Assembly (NCBI GenBank): GCA_016928295.1
Contig: JAFGLA010000086.1
Coordinates: 36,365 to 100,364, forward strand
Direction of reading: 5' to 3'
Source: Opitutales bacterium
GTDB taxonomy: Bacteria; Verrucomicrobiota; Verrucomicrobiia; Opitutales; Oceanipulchritudinaceae
Length of the DNA: 64,000 bases
Part shown: piece after piece, positions 9,631 through 18,849 of the stretch
Position numbering within the stretch: the first letter of the stretch is position 1
How the letters are laid out: every line of letters begins with the position of its first letter
The notes under the pieces: model-generated
Told to the model about the DNA's origin: nothing
The model's input: the letters and a program-made list of their open reading frames with translations, nothing else
Database searches by the model: none
Position numbers and translations under genes: made by a program

Positions 9631-9868
9631 CTGTCTGAAAGTGGTTGCCGCTTGTTTACAATGCCTCGCTAAACGAAGTCGGCTAAAACAAGGCGGAGTT
9701 TAATGCATCCGCCAGATCGTAATAAATATTTGCCATTCACGCAGTCTGCAAGTGCCTGAAATAGGCCGTCCTTTGCAGGCTCTTAACAACACTCCCAAGT
9801 TGTGTTGCCAATACGCTTCAAGGCAATGGAATAGAGGCGGCTATAATTCAACTTCAAGAGCTTTAGGC

Positions 9869-9900
9869 TTGACTTGTTTTCTGTAATACATAGTATTACA
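9869..9900 (+). promoter_or_regulatory. Zinc operon promoter with Zur-like operator
   Basis: TGTAATACATAGTATTACA (9882-9900) is a perfect 8-3-8 dyad and resembles the core of known Zur/Fur boxes (GTAAT-N-ATTAC type). It covers a probable -10 box (TAGTAT, 9891-9896) that follows a -35 box (TTGACT, 9869-9874) by 16 bp. A repressor bound here would block RNA polymerase. The predicted transcription start falls at or within a base or two of the ATG at 9904, so the message may be nearly leaderless; no Shine-Dalgarno sequence is visible. The link to zinc follows from the downstream genes; regulator identity is inferred. Confidence 0.75.
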
Positions 9901-9903
9901 TCC

Positions 9904-10818
9904 ATGCGAATACAAAGAACAGCACTCGTAGCTCTGGCCGCGCTGGCCATGTTTTTTCAGTCTGTTTCTGGGGCTGCGGATGGGCAATCACGCACTCTTG
10001 GCGCGTTTACGGCCATCCCGCCCGTTGCTGACATAATGCAGCGCGTGGGCGCGGGGCACTGGCAGGTGAGTTCGCTTGTCAGAGACGGCAAAGACCCGCA
10101 CACATTCAGTTTTACGCCCCGCATCGCTGCGGAACTTTCCGCCGCTGATGTGTACATTTCCTGCGGGATGGGGCCGGATAACGTCGCTGTGTCCCGCCTG
10201 TCAAACGGGCAGATACTTCGAGAGCTGCTTGATTCGGAAAACGGTGGGGGCAGTCACGATGGGCATTCCAACGATGAGGCAGACAATGGGCACGAGCACG
10301 CGGAAGGGCATGGCGAGGGGATGGACCCGCACCTCTGGCTGGATGCCGAGGGCATCATGCACATAGCGCGCGTTGCCCGCGAGGCGTTCAGCGAGGCCGC
10401 ACCGGAATACTCCGCCGATTACGATGCGGCGTTCGAGAAGCTGGAGGCCGACATCAAGATTGCGGACGTGCAGGTGCGCGAGATTCTTGCCCCCTGGAAG
10501 GGCAGGCGTTTCTACGTCCAGCACGACGCGTTCACCCGTTTTGCGGAACATTACGGGCTTGAGCAGGTGTCCGTGGAGGAGCACGACAAGGGCGTCAGCG
10601 CGGCGCGAATCGCGGAGCTTACCCGCATGGCGAGGGAAGACGGGGTGCGCGTTCTCTACGCCCAGCCCGGGCACAACCCCGCACCTCTTGAAACAATTGC
10701 GGATGCAATTGGGGCAAATGTTGCGTATCTTGAACCTTTGCAGGATGATGCCGTTCAAATGATGCTTGTTAACGCCAGAAAGCTGGCTGAAGGTTTCGCC
10801 ATGGAAAGCGCCGAATGA
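9904..10818 (+). CDS. znuA: Zinc ABC transporter substrate-binding protein
   Basis: This is a periplasmic metal-binding protein of the cluster 9 (ZnuA/TroA) family. An N-terminal signal peptide is clear (MRIQRTALVALAALAMFFQ, cleaved near VSGA-AD). The metal-site His residues are visible in DPHTFSFTP (about residue 61) and DPHLWLDAEGI (about 142), with a third in YVQHDAFTRFAEHYG. Between the first two lies a His/Asp-rich loop (SHDGHSNDEADNGHEHAEGH), typical of zinc- rather than manganese-binding members. ATG 9904 is chosen over TTG 9874 because it gives the complete signal peptide. It overlaps the ATPase gene by four bases (ATGA), the first of three coupled genes. A Zur-like dyad sits in its promoter. 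Confidence 0.92.
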   Translation: MRIQRTALVALAALAMFFQSVSGAADGQSRTLGAFTAIPPVADIMQRVGAGHWQVSSLVRDGKDPHTFSFTPRIAAELSAADVYISCGMGPDNVAVSRLSNGQILRELLDSENGGGSHDGHSNDEADNGHEHAEGHGEGMDPHLWLDAEGIMHIARVAREAFSEAAPEYSADYDAAFEKLEADIKIADVQVREILAPWKGRRFYVQHDAFTRFAEHYGLEQVSVEEHDKGVSAARIAELTRMAREDGVRVLYAQPGHNPAPLETIADAIGANVAYLEPLQDDAVQMMLVNARKLAEGFAMESAE

Positions 10819-11567
10819 GCAATGAGTCTCCAGTTATTTCGATAAGAAACCTCTCGTTTTCATACGGGACAGCTCCCGTGATAGAGAACGCTTCTCTGGA
10901 CGTTCTTCAAGGGCAGGTTACTTCCTTTGTCGGGCCGAACGGCGGGGGCAAGACCACGCTTCTGCGCCTGATACTCGGTTTGGAAAAGCCGGACTCGGGC
11001 TGTGTCGAGGTCTTTGGGTGCAGTCCAGAGCAGGCGAGGAGCCGCATCGGCTACATGCCCCAGCACGTCCGCCACGATCATCTATTCCCCGTCACCGTGC
11101 TCGAAGTCGTCATGATGGGCCGCATGGGGGCAGGGCGTTTCGGCCTTGGCGGGCGAGACAGGCAGAAGTCGCTTGAGGCTCTGGACAAAGTGGGTCTCGC
11201 CGACATGGCGGCCAAGCAGTATCCGACCCTTTCAGGCGGGCAGAGGCAGCGCGTTCTCATGGCAAGGGCGATTGCGTCCAGCCCGGAGCTGCTCCTTATG
11301 GACGAGCCTACATCCATGATCGACGCGGCGAGCCAGAACACGTTCACTCACATGATCGAGCAAATACGCGGGGAGTGCGGCATCGTAATCGTGTCGCACG
11401 ATTTGGGTTTTGTGTCGTCAATTGTGGACCAGGTCGTGCTTGTAAACCGGAGCGTGCGAAGCTGCTGCGTTCAGAATCTGGACAGCCAGTGTTTTGAATC
11501 CTTGTATGGAGAGCGTCTGCGGGTCTTCGAGCACGGGGCCGCGGGCGAGAAGGAGGGCGCGCTGTGA
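10815..11567 (+). CDS. znuC: Zinc ABC transporter ATP-binding protein
   Basis: This is the nucleotide-binding subunit of the zinc importer. Walker A is GPNGGGKTTLLRLILGL (about residue 38), the Q-loop lies at MPQHVRHDHLFPVTV, the ABC signature is TLSGGQRQRVLMARA, and Walker B is ELLLMDEPTSMID, followed by the switch His in IVSHDLGFV. Length (250 residues) is normal. It starts inside the stop of znuA and its own stop overlaps the permease start, so all three subunits are translationally coupled. Confidence 0.93.
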   Translation: MSNESPVISIRNLSFSYGTAPVIENASLDVLQGQVTSFVGPNGGGKTTLLRLILGLEKPDSGCVEVFGCSPEQARSRIGYMPQHVRHDHLFPVTVLEVVMMGRMGAGRFGLGGRDRQKSLEALDKVGLADMAAKQYPTLSGGQRQRVLMARAIASSPELLLMDEPTSMIDAASQNTFTHMIEQIRGECGIVIVSHDLGFVSSIVDQVVLVNRSVRSCCVQNLDSQCFESLYGERLRVFEHGAAGEKEGAL

Positions 11568-12400
11568 GAGACTTTCTTGAACTGCTTTTCAGTAGCGATG
11601 TTCCTTTCATGCGCAACGCCATGATCGTGGGTCTGCTTTCGAGCGTGGCATTTGGCGTCATCGGCAGTTACGTCGTCGTGCGTCGCGTGAGTTACCTCGC
11701 CGGTGCCATCGCGCACAGCTCGCTTCTTGGCATAGGCGCGGCACTGTTCATGCGCGGGCGTTTCGGCTGGACGGCGGCTGATCCGCTGCTCGGTGCCTTG
11801 ATCGCGGCACTATTGTCGGCGTTTGCCGTGTGGTGGGTCAGCACGTACGCAAAAGAGCGTGAAGACGCCATAATCGGGGCCATTTGGTCCGTGGGAATGG
11901 CGGGTGGGCTGCTTTTCCTTTCCTGCACTCCGGGTTATGTGGACGCCATGTCGTATCTCTTTGGAGACGTGCTGCTTGTGGGCGGCTGGCAGATGTGGCT
12001 CGTCGCCGCGTTGGATTTGGCCGTGCTGCTGCTTGGAATCGGCCTATACAACCGCTTTCAGGCTCTTTCCTTCGACGAGGAGTTCGCCACGGTGCGCGGG
12101 CTGCCCGTCAAGAGCACTTCGCTCCTTTTGCTCTGCATGGTTGCGCTGACTGTGGTCGTGCTGGTGTCCGTGGCTGGCATAGTGCTGGTGGTCGCTCTGT
12201 TAACGCTGCCCGCCGCCGCTGCGGGGCGTATTTCCAGCTCGCTAAAGGGCATGATGATAGGGGCAACACTAATAGGCGTCGTGACGGTGCCGAGCGGGCT
12301 GTTCCTGAGCTACAACTGGGATTTGCCCGCAGGGCCGCTGATTGTTCTTCTTGTCGCCATCGTATATCTGGGAAGCTGGCTGAAAGGGCGCAAAGCCTGA
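11564..12400 (+). CDS. znuB: Zinc ABC transporter permease
   Basis: This is an inner-membrane permease of the ABC-3 (ZnuB/TroC) family, 278 residues with about eight membrane spans. Typical features are the early VVVRRVSYLAGAIAHSSLLGIGAALF segment and the late VVLVSVAGIVLVVALLTLPAAAAG segment. The start is GTG 11564, overlapping the znuC stop by four bases. It is the last gene of the operon and is followed by a strong hairpin at 12428-12457. Confidence 0.92.
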   Translation: MRDFLELLFSSDVPFMRNAMIVGLLSSVAFGVIGSYVVVRRVSYLAGAIAHSSLLGIGAALFMRGRFGWTAADPLLGALIAALLSAFAVWWVSTYAKEREDAIIGAIWSVGMAGGLLFLSCTPGYVDAMSYLFGDVLLVGGWQMWLVAALDLAVLLLGIGLYNRFQALSFDEEFATVRGLPVKSTSLLLLCMVALTVVVLVSVAGIVLVVALLTLPAAAAGRISSSLKGMMIGATLIGVVTVPSGLFLSYNWDLPAGPLIVLLVAIVYLGSWLKGRKA

Positions 12401-12427
12401 AGCAGGGTGGGGTGCTTTTATGCAGCA

Positions 12428-12457
12428 ACAAGGCCAGCACTTTCGCGCTGGCCTTGT
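12428..12457. terminator. Hairpin between convergent znuB and ahcY
   Basis: ACAAGGCCAGC (12428-12438) pairs perfectly with GCTGGCCTTGT (12447-12457) around an 8-base loop. It lies between two convergent genes, where a shared terminator is expected. Neither side has a proper U-tract, so it may be an imperfect or factor-assisted terminator. Confidence 0.6.
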
Positions 12458-12490
12458 GTGCGTCTCGCAATGGCGCGGTTGTAAAACGCC

Positions 12491-13927
12491 TTAGTAGCGG
12501 TAATGGTCGGGCTTGAACGGGCCTTCGACCTTTACGCCTATGTAGTCGGCTTGACGCTGCGTGAGCGTCGTCAGCTTTGCGCCTATCTTTTCGAGGTGCA
12601 GGCGGGCCACTTCCTCGTCCAGCTTCTTGGAGAGCAGATACACGCCTGGCTTGTAAGATGTGCGGTTGGCCCAGAGGTCCATCTGCGCGAGCACCTGATT
12701 TGTAAAGCTGTTGCTCATGACAAAGCTCGGGTGCCCCTGCGCGCAGCCGAGGTTTACGAGCCTGCCCTTGGCAAGAAGGAATATCGCGTGCCCGTCGGTG
12801 AATGTGAACTTGTCCACCGCGCCGACGTTCTCCGGGCGCACCACTTCGTGTTTCACGTCTTCGGCCTCTTCGAGGCGGGCAACCTGGATCTCGCTGTCAA
12901 AGTGGCCGATGTTGCACACAATGGCCTGATCCGCCATCTTGCGCATGTGTTCCAGCGTCAGGATGCCCTCGTTGCCCGTGCAGGTGACGTAAATGTTGCC
13001 CCAGCCGAGTGTATCCTCCACCCGCAGCACTCGGTAGCCTTCCATCGCGGCCTGAAGGGCGCAAATGGGGTCAACTTCCGTCACTACGACTTGCGCGCCC
13101 TGAGCCTTGAGCGCCTGTGCGCAGCCCTTGCCAACGTCTCCATAGCCGCAGACAACGGCAACTTTGCCGGAAATCATCACGCCCGTGGCGCGCTTGATGC
13201 CGTCCACAAGGCTCTCGCGGCAGCCGTAAAGGTTGTCAAACTTGCTCTTTGTAACCGAGTCGTTCACGTTCAGCGCGGGGACTAGAAGCGTGCTGTTGCG
13301 CGAGCGTTCGTACAGGCGGTGAACGCCCGTGGTCGTCTCTTCGGAGACTCCGCGCCAGTCCTTGGCCACGCGGCCCCAGTGGGTTTTGTCCTCGGCGTAA
13401 ACCTTCTTGAGCAGGTCTTTGATGACCTTCTCCTCGTGGCTTGAGGAGGTGCTGTTCACCCAGTCCGAGCCATTTTCAAGCTCGTAGCCCTTGTGGATGA
13501 GGAGCGTTGCGTCGCCGCCGTCGTCCACGATGAGCTGCGGACCCGAGCCGTCGGGCCAGGTCATAGCTTCCATCGTGCACCACCAGTATTCTTCCAGAGT
13601 CTCGCCCTTCCAGGCGAACACCGGCACGCCGAGCTGCTTGGCCACGTAGGCGGCGGCATGGTTCTGCGTGGAGTAGATGTTACAGGAGGCCCAGCGAACG
13701 TCCGCGCCAAGGTCTTTGAGCGTCTCGATAAGGACGGCGGTCTGCAGGGTCATGTGCAGGCTGCCCATGATGCGTACGCCTTTTAGCGGTTGAAGCGGGG
13801 CATACTTTTCGCGCGTTGCGACAAGGCCCGGCATTTCCTTTTCGGCGATCTGGACTTCCATGCGGCCAAAGTCCGCAAGGGAAATGTCTGCTACTTTGTA
13901 GGGAAGGCGTGTTGTGTTCGTGCTCAT
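12491..13927 (-). CDS. ahcY: S-adenosylhomocysteine hydrolase
   Basis: This NAD-dependent enzyme splits S-adenosylhomocysteine into adenosine and homocysteine, removing the product inhibitor of methyltransferases. Length (478 residues) is that of the standard bacterial enzyme. Visible features are the N-terminal [21 protein letters not shown], the NAD loop [30 protein letters not shown], and the C-terminal lysine/tyrosine tail FKPDHYRY that reaches into the neighbouring subunit's NAD site. metK lies upstream on the same strand, so the two SAM-cycle genes are adjacent but separated by a 193-bp repeat element, and may or may not share a transcript. No SAH riboswitch could be recognised. Confidence 0.97.
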   Translation of the reverse strand: MSTNTTRLPYKVADISLADFGRMEVQIAEKEMPGLVATREKYAPLQPLKGVRIMGSLHMTLQTAVLIETLKDLGADVRWASCNIYSTQNHAAAYVAKQLGVPVFAWKGETLEEYWWCTMEAMTWPDGSGPQLIVDDGGDATLLIHKGYELENGSDWVNSTSSSHEEKVIKDLLKKVYAEDKTHWGRVAKDWRGVSEETTTGVHRLYERSRNSTLLVPALNVNDSVTKSKFDNLYGCRESLVDGIKRATGVMISGKVAVVCGYGDVGKGCAQALKAQGAQVVVTEVDPICALQAAMEGYRVLRVEDTLGWGNIYVTCTGNEGILTLEHMRKMADQAIVCNIGHFDSEIQVARLEEAEDVKHEVVRPENVGAVDKFTFTDGHAIFLLAKGRLVNLGCAQGHPSFVMSNSFTNQVLAQMDLWANRTSYKPGVYLLSKKLDEEVARLHLEKIGAKLTTLTQRQADYIGVKVEGPFKPDHYRY

Positions 13928-13951
13928 GGTGGAAATAAAGATTGGGGTTGG

Positions 13952-14144
13952 AACCGCAGATTACACAGATTTGCACGGATTTCAGATAAGGCCCGAAATC
14001 TCTTCGTCTGAGTGGCTTCGTTATTACGGAGATTGCGGCCGCTTCAAGAGAGCGCTTCGATCCGTTCACGTATTCCGGTTTTCACGACGAACTCGCTTGA
14101 TGGTGGTCTTTAATAATCTGTGTAAATCTGTGCAATCTGTGGTT
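13952..14144. repeat. 193-bp element with 30-bp inverted ends
   Basis: The left end AACCGCAGATTACACAGATT (continuing to 13981) and the right end (14115-14144) are inverted copies matching at 26 of 30 positions. Each end is itself built of a short unit, ACAGATTTRC, repeated about every 10 bases. The 130 bases between them encode nothing. All four mismatches are purine transitions. This is the architecture of a MITE- or REP-like intergenic element. It sits between metK and ahcY, just before the ahcY start. Similar CAGATTACACAGATT strings are, from memory, common in some environmental genomes; that was not checked. Confidence 0.65.
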
Positions 14145-14158
14145 GAATGGTTTGTTCC

Positions 14159-15334
14159 TTACACTCCGGCGGCAGACTTCAGTTCGTCCAGCTTGGTCAG
14201 CTTTTCCCAAGGCATGTCGGGTTTGCCGAAGTGGCCGTAGTTTGTGCTCTGGCGGTATATCGGGTGGAGCAGGTCGAGCTGGCGGATTATGGCCGCTGGC
14301 TTGAAGTCGAAGACCTGCTTTACTGCTTCGACAATCTTGCTGTTCGCAATCTTGTTGGTCTCGAAGGTCTCGACGTGGATCGACGTTGGGTTCGGGTAGC
14401 CGATGGCGTATGCGACCTGAAGCTCGCAAATGTCCGCAAGACCTGCGGCCACGATGTGCTTTGCCACCCAGCGGCAGAAGTACGCCGCGCTGCGGTCCAC
14501 CTTGGACGGGTCTTTGCCCGAGAAGGCGCCCCCGCCGTGGCGGCCCCATCCGCCGTAGGTATCGACGATTATTTTGCGCCCGGTAAGGCCCGAATCTCCC
14601 TGAGGCCCGCCGATGACGAATTTGCCCGTGGGGTTTATGAAATACTCCGTCTTGTCAGAAAGCAGATTCGCGGGCAGGACTTTTTTCACAACCTCCTCGA
14701 TTACGAACTTGCGAATCTCGGCGTGGCTCGCGCTTTCGAGGTGCTGTGTGGACACGACGACGTTGTCGATGTGGTCGAGCACTCCGTTTGTGTAATTGAC
14801 GCAGACCTGACTCTTCGCGTCGGGGCGCAGCCAGTTGACTGCACCGGCCTTGCGAAGCTCTGTAAGACGGCGAAGGACGCGGTGCGCGAACATTATGGCT
14901 GCGGGCATCATCTCGGGCGTCTCGTTGCAGGCGTAGCCGAACATTATGCCCTGGTCTCCAGCGCCCTGCTCGTCGGTGTCCTTGCCCTCGGCAGCCTTGG
15001 CGTCAACGCCTTGGGCGATGTCGGGCGACTGCTTGGTAAGGTAGTTGTTGATGAAAATATTTTCGGCGTGAAACACCGGATCGTCGCGATCGCTGTTGTA
15101 GCCAATCTCGTTGATGGCCTGACGCACTATCTCGTTGTAATCCAGCTTCGCCTTGGTGGTGATCTCACCCGCGATTGTTACGACGTTGCTCTTAACGAGC
15201 GTCTCGCAGGCCACGCGGCTCTTGGGGTCTTGCGCAAGGCAGGCGTCCAGCACGCTGTCTGAAATGTAGTCGGCGACCTTGTCGGGATGACCTTCACCTA
15301 CGGACTCGGAGGAGAACTTGAACGTGTGTGTCAT
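14159..15334 (-). CDS. metK: S-adenosylmethionine synthetase
   Basis: This enzyme makes SAM from methionine and ATP. Hallmarks are the N-terminal [20 protein letters not shown], the hexapeptide [12 protein letters not shown], and the glycine-rich P-loop-like [19 protein letters not shown]. Length is about 391 residues from ATG 15334, the family norm. A TTG 12 codons further upstream is possible, but those residues are outside the conserved start. No good Shine-Dalgarno sequence precedes either. ahcY follows on the same strand. Confidence 0.96.
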   Translation of the reverse strand: MTHTFKFSSESVGEGHPDKVADYISDSVLDACLAQDPKSRVACETLVKSNVVTIAGEITTKAKLDYNEIVRQAINEIGYNSDRDDPVFHAENIFINNYLTKQSPDIAQGVDAKAAEGKDTDEQGAGDQGIMFGYACNETPEMMPAAIMFAHRVLRRLTELRKAGAVNWLRPDAKSQVCVNYTNGVLDHIDNVVVSTQHLESASHAEIRKFVIEEVVKKVLPANLLSDKTEYFINPTGKFVIGGPQGDSGLTGRKIIVDTYGGWGRHGGGAFSGKDPSKVDRSAAYFCRWVAKHIVAAGLADICELQVAYAIGYPNPTSIHVETFETNKIANSKIVEAVKQVFDFKPAAIIRQLDLLHPIYRQSTNYGHFGKPDMPWEKLTKLDELKSAAGV

Positions 15335-15698
15335 GGTAGTGTTTATCGGATGCTTGGTATCGTAATTCAAGGATATATTTCAACGTATCGTGATTTGTTG
15401 ATGCGTTCTTGGCCGAAATGTCGTAAGACTGCGGTCATGCGCTATCTCTTCATCGTGCAGCGATTGTCCAATATCCGTCCATCTGCACCGCACTGCAACT
15501 GTGGTATTGTGATATGAGCGGTGCCGAACCCATCGACTTCCACCAACTGGATGGTTTTACGTTCGTTTGCGTTCCGTTTTACATCTATTCCCGTTATGCT
15601 GATGAGCGCGCTTGATGAAGTGCCTTGGCGGGCATATGTTTACGTCTTGTCTCTTATGGTTTTCTTCCGATTTACTCCACAGCTTCTTCCTTCAAGCC
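15335..15698. other. Divergent gap between metK and HDOD-GAF gene
   Basis: This 364-bp stretch must hold the promoters of two divergent genes. I looked for a SAM-sensing leader on the metK side and did not recognise one. No open frame here looks like a gene, and no strong hairpin or repeat stands out. Confidence 0.5.
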
Positions 15699-17324
15699 AT
15701 GACAACCCAGAACGCTACTGAATACGACGAGCTGGCGAACAAGACGATTCGCCGGATTCAGGGCGCCATGGAAAAAGGGCCTGTCGTTGGAATGCCCGAG
15801 GTGATCCGCCTTATTCAAGAACTGTCCACCAAGGCCTTCTCCATTACGATTAACGAGCTGGCCGAAATTATCGAGCAGGACGTGGCCGTGACTGCCAAAG
15901 TCATAGGCTCGGCGAACACTGTCGGTTACAATCCCACCGGGACGCCCGTCAACACCGTCAGCCAGTCCATTCAGGTAATCGGCTTTGAGAGGGTGCGCAA
16001 TCTGGCATTATCGCTACTATTGGCGGAAAACGTCGTGATGGCGCACAACACCGAAGAGCAGCGCGAAGTGGCCGCCTTTGCCCTGTCCAGCGGCCTTATG
16101 GCGCAGGCGCTGATGGAATCCCGCGGTGGGGATCCCGAGCAGGCCTTTGTCTGTGCCTCGCTCCGCAGCTACGGGCGCCTGCTGCTGACGACATTCTTTA
16201 TCGACGAGTACCGGCATGCGATGGAGATTGCCGTCGAAAAGGGCGAGGAACGCGCCTTCAGGGAAGTGTTCGGCCTTACGCCGATAGAGCTTAGCAACGC
16301 TCTGCTTCGCAACGCACAGTTGCCAAGGGACATACTGCGCACAATCCAGAAACTGCCGTTCTCGCTCGTAAACTCCGCCCCCGTTCGGCAGGAGGACGAG
16401 CTGCTCGTCATTGCGGACTTTTCGGTAAAGCTGTGCGAACTGGCGATGGATACCACGCTCGCGCCCGAGGCTTTTGCGGTCAAGGCCGAGTCATTTACAA
16501 CCGAGAACGCGTCCTTTCTGCGCCTTGACAGGGATGACATTCAGGACGCTTTCAAGAGCGTTCTCAATACCTACAACGGGTTCAGCCAGACTTACGGCCT
16601 GCGCCGCAGCGTCAGCGGCACGATGCGCGTTCTTTCCGCCAGAGCGCGGGAGGAGGAGATTCCTGCCGACATTGGCATAACTGCACTGGCCGGGCCGCAT
16701 TCCGCAGCTCGCAACAGGCAGAAAAAGAAAAAGGCAGCCAGTCCCGCAAGCAGCATCCCGGATGCCATACTTTTCACTCCGCCCCCATTGCCGGAGAGCG
16801 AGACGGACCCCGAGATTATACTTGGGGCGATACACGTGCTCATCGGCGAGATAGGCAAGGAAAAGCCCGACCACAAGCGCGTGTACGCGGACGTAGTGTC
16901 GGCCTTCGTGCAGGCTCTTTCCATAGACGACGCGGTGCTAATGCGGCGGGACGCGAACGGACGCTTCAAAGTCCTGAAGGGGGAGGGCAAGAATGTAGTC
17001 GCCCTGCGAGGCGGCCTTGAGTCCATTTCAGCGGAGCAGAGAGACGTGTTCGGCCTTTGCCTTTCAAGGCGGGAGGATGTGCTCGTGGAGGACGCCACAG
17101 TAGGGAACGTCGCGCGCTACATTCCCATGTGGCTGAAGCTCAACGCGCCCCTTCTTTCGCTAATCATCCTGCCCGTTTTGAGCGAGGGGGAGATAATCGG
17201 CCTGTTGTGCGGCATACGCTCAAGGGGCGTTCCGTTGCGTATCAACGTGGAATCGCTTCAAGCCCTGCGTGCACTTCGCATACACCTTGCCACGATGTGG
17301 GAGCGGGACGCCGCGGATGCGTGA
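15699..17324 (+). CDS. HDOD-GAF signalling protein
   Basis: The protein has 541 residues from ATG 15699. An HDOD domain occupies roughly residues 20-230: MPEVIRLIQELSTKAFSI, then LAEIIEQDVAVTAKVIGSANT, then SQSIQVIGFERVRNLALSLLL. A low-complexity basic linker (RNRQKKKKAAS) near residue 345 leads to a C-terminal GAF-like domain (about 370-535): IHVLIGEIGKEKPD, LSIDDAVLMRRDANG and a strand IGLLCGIRSRGVPL. GAF domains often bind small ligands or cyclic nucleotides. The ligand here is unknown. The upstream extension to 15612 encodes a hydrophobic stretch, but the family-like sequence starts only after Met 15699. It stands alone. Confidence 0.85.
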   Translation: MTTQNATEYDELANKTIRRIQGAMEKGPVVGMPEVIRLIQELSTKAFSITINELAEIIEQDVAVTAKVIGSANTVGYNPTGTPVNTVSQSIQVIGFERVRNLALSLLLAENVVMAHNTEEQREVAAFALSSGLMAQALMESRGGDPEQAFVCASLRSYGRLLLTTFFIDEYRHAMEIAVEKGEERAFREVFGLTPIELSNALLRNAQLPRDILRTIQKLPFSLVNSAPVRQEDELLVIADFSVKLCELAMDTTLAPEAFAVKAESFTTENASFLRLDRDDIQDAFKSVLNTYNGFSQTYGLRRSVSGTMRVLSARAREEEIPADIGITALAGPHSAARNRQKKKKAASPASSIPDAILFTPPPLPESETDPEIILGAIHVLIGEIGKEKPDHKRVYADVVSAFVQALSIDDAVLMRRDANGRFKVLKGEGKNVVALRGGLESISAEQRDVFGLCLSRREDVLVEDATVGNVARYIPMWLKLNAPLLSLIILPVLSEGEIIGLLCGIRSRGVPLRINVESLQALRALRIHLATMWERDAADA

Positions 17325-17621
17325 TTTGTTTGAGATGTCTGTGAGGCAGTAACGCGTGAATCTCTGCGGTAGGATCGTGGCATTGTATCAGGCAAGTCCC
17401 TACTGTGGCAGGAGATGGCGAAATGTTAACAATTGCACCGTTAGTTATTGCCGTTTTCTAATGTTTTCTCAAAGATTCTCATGACGGATAGATAATCGGA
17501 CTCTGTTTGATTTCCCTTCTTCTGATGCTATTGTAGCTGTCCTGCGCAGCTTCTTCCAAACAACTCCCCATACAACAATTTTCTGACGGTCCACCCCCTC
17601 CGCCGTCGGCCCATTCAACGC
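17325..17621. other. Gap before the LacI regulator
   Basis: 297 bp with no credible gene. The last 130 bases are pyrimidine-rich. No terminator, operator or repeat was recognised. Confidence 0.5.
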
Positions 17622-18701
17622 ATGAGCAACCGTAAGCGGGTTACCATGAAGGATGTCGCCGCAGCCATCGGCGTGCACCAGACCACTGTGTCATTGGCGA
17701 TGAGGAATCATTCCAGCATTCCCCGCAAGACGCGTGATTTCATCCACGAGAAGGCCAGGGAGATGGGCTACGTGCCCGACCCGATGCTCTCGTCGCTCGT
17801 CGCATACAGGCAGATGTCGCAGGCGTCCAAGGCTCCGCCGACGATTGGCTACATAATGGACCTCAAGGACGAGGCGCACCTTGAGCAGATTCAGGCGAGG
17901 CTCTTGTTCTGCCGCAGTGCAAAGGAGAGAGCCGCAGAGCTTGGTTTCAAGCTGGAGGTGTTCTTCTACGGCTCCGGCAACTACAATTCAAAATCCCTCG
18001 ATCGCATCCTGAGGACGCGGCGCATAAACGGGCTTATCGTGGCCGCGTTCACGCACAAGACGGACCTTGAGCTTAGCTGGGACTCGTTCAGCGTGATAAA
18101 AATCGAGATGCTGCCCTTCAACCTGCGCTTCGACGTTGTCGAGAGTAACCAGATGCAGGCCACGCGTCTTGCGATGGAGAAGATGTACGAGAAGGGCTAC
18201 CGCCGCGTGGGCATGGTAATCGGAAAGCATGACGAGGTGCACACTCGCAACCTTTTCTCGGCGGGTTTTCTAGTAGGGCAGACGATGTTCGAGCCGGAGG
18301 ACAGGGTCCCGCTAAACGTGATTGAAGGAAAAAACCTCGACGAAGAGCTGGCTGACATCATCGACTGGCTGCGCACGCACAGGGTGGAGACGCTCATTAC
18401 CAACTGGAACGAGCTGGTCCCTTACATGCCGCGCATAAACAAGACCCTCGGGCGGGAGATTCTCTTTGTCTCTCTCGATATCGACCACTTCGACCCGCGG
18501 GCTATGGGCGTGATGCAGAACCACGAGGCCGTGGGGCGCACAGCCGTTGACAGGCTGACGGGCCTGATGCGCAACAACGAGTGTGGCATGGTGGACTGTC
18601 CTACGATTCACCTTGTGGACAGCCTGTGGCACGAACCAGGCAAGGCTCCGTTTGAAGATCCTCGCATCGGCAGAAGGGCTGCGGCTTCGGCAAGGGCATA
18701 A
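17622..18701 (+). CDS. LacI-family transcriptional regulator
   Basis: The N-terminal helix-turn-helix and hinge are clear: VTMKDVAAAIGVHQTTVSLAM, followed by NHSSIPRKTRDFIHEKAREMGYVPDPMLSSL. The remaining 280 residues form a periplasmic-binding-protein-like effector domain with strands IGYIMDL, RINGLIVAA, RRVGMVIGKHDEVH and ILFVSLDIDHFD. LacI-family proteins usually bind a sugar and control a nearby transport or catabolic operon. There is no sugar gene directly adjacent (miaB follows); the starch locus begins 8.4 kb downstream. Its target cannot be assigned from context. Confidence 0.9.
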   Translation: MSNRKRVTMKDVAAAIGVHQTTVSLAMRNHSSIPRKTRDFIHEKAREMGYVPDPMLSSLVAYRQMSQASKAPPTIGYIMDLKDEAHLEQIQARLLFCRSAKERAAELGFKLEVFFYGSGNYNSKSLDRILRTRRINGLIVAAFTHKTDLELSWDSFSVIKIEMLPFNLRFDVVESNQMQATRLAMEKMYEKGYRRVGMVIGKHDEVHTRNLFSAGFLVGQTMFEPEDRVPLNVIEGKNLDEELADIIDWLRTHRVETLITNWNELVPYMPRINKTLGREILFVSLDIDHFDPRAMGVMQNHEAVGRTAVDRLTGLMRNNECGMVDCPTIHLVDSLWHEPGKAPFEDPRIGRRAAASARA

Positions 18702-18849
18702 TCAGTAACAAAGGCGTTGGCAGGAGATTTTTGCTTCCCCTTTTGTGAAGGAGGAGTTTTTCTTGTCCTTCCGCGTATATGAGCCTGAGCGAAACTCTCG
18801 CACGGCTCAGGTGCTGAAGATTGTCCCCATTCGATGGAGTTTTGCAAAG

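Noticed and set aside
14147..15262. 371-codon plus-strand frame opposite metK
   Set aside because: metK is unmistakable on the other strand; the frame has no recognisable motif.
15335..15698. Possible SAM-responsive riboswitch before metK
   Set aside because: I looked on the minus strand for the core motifs of the known SAM and SAH riboswitches and did not find a convincing match.
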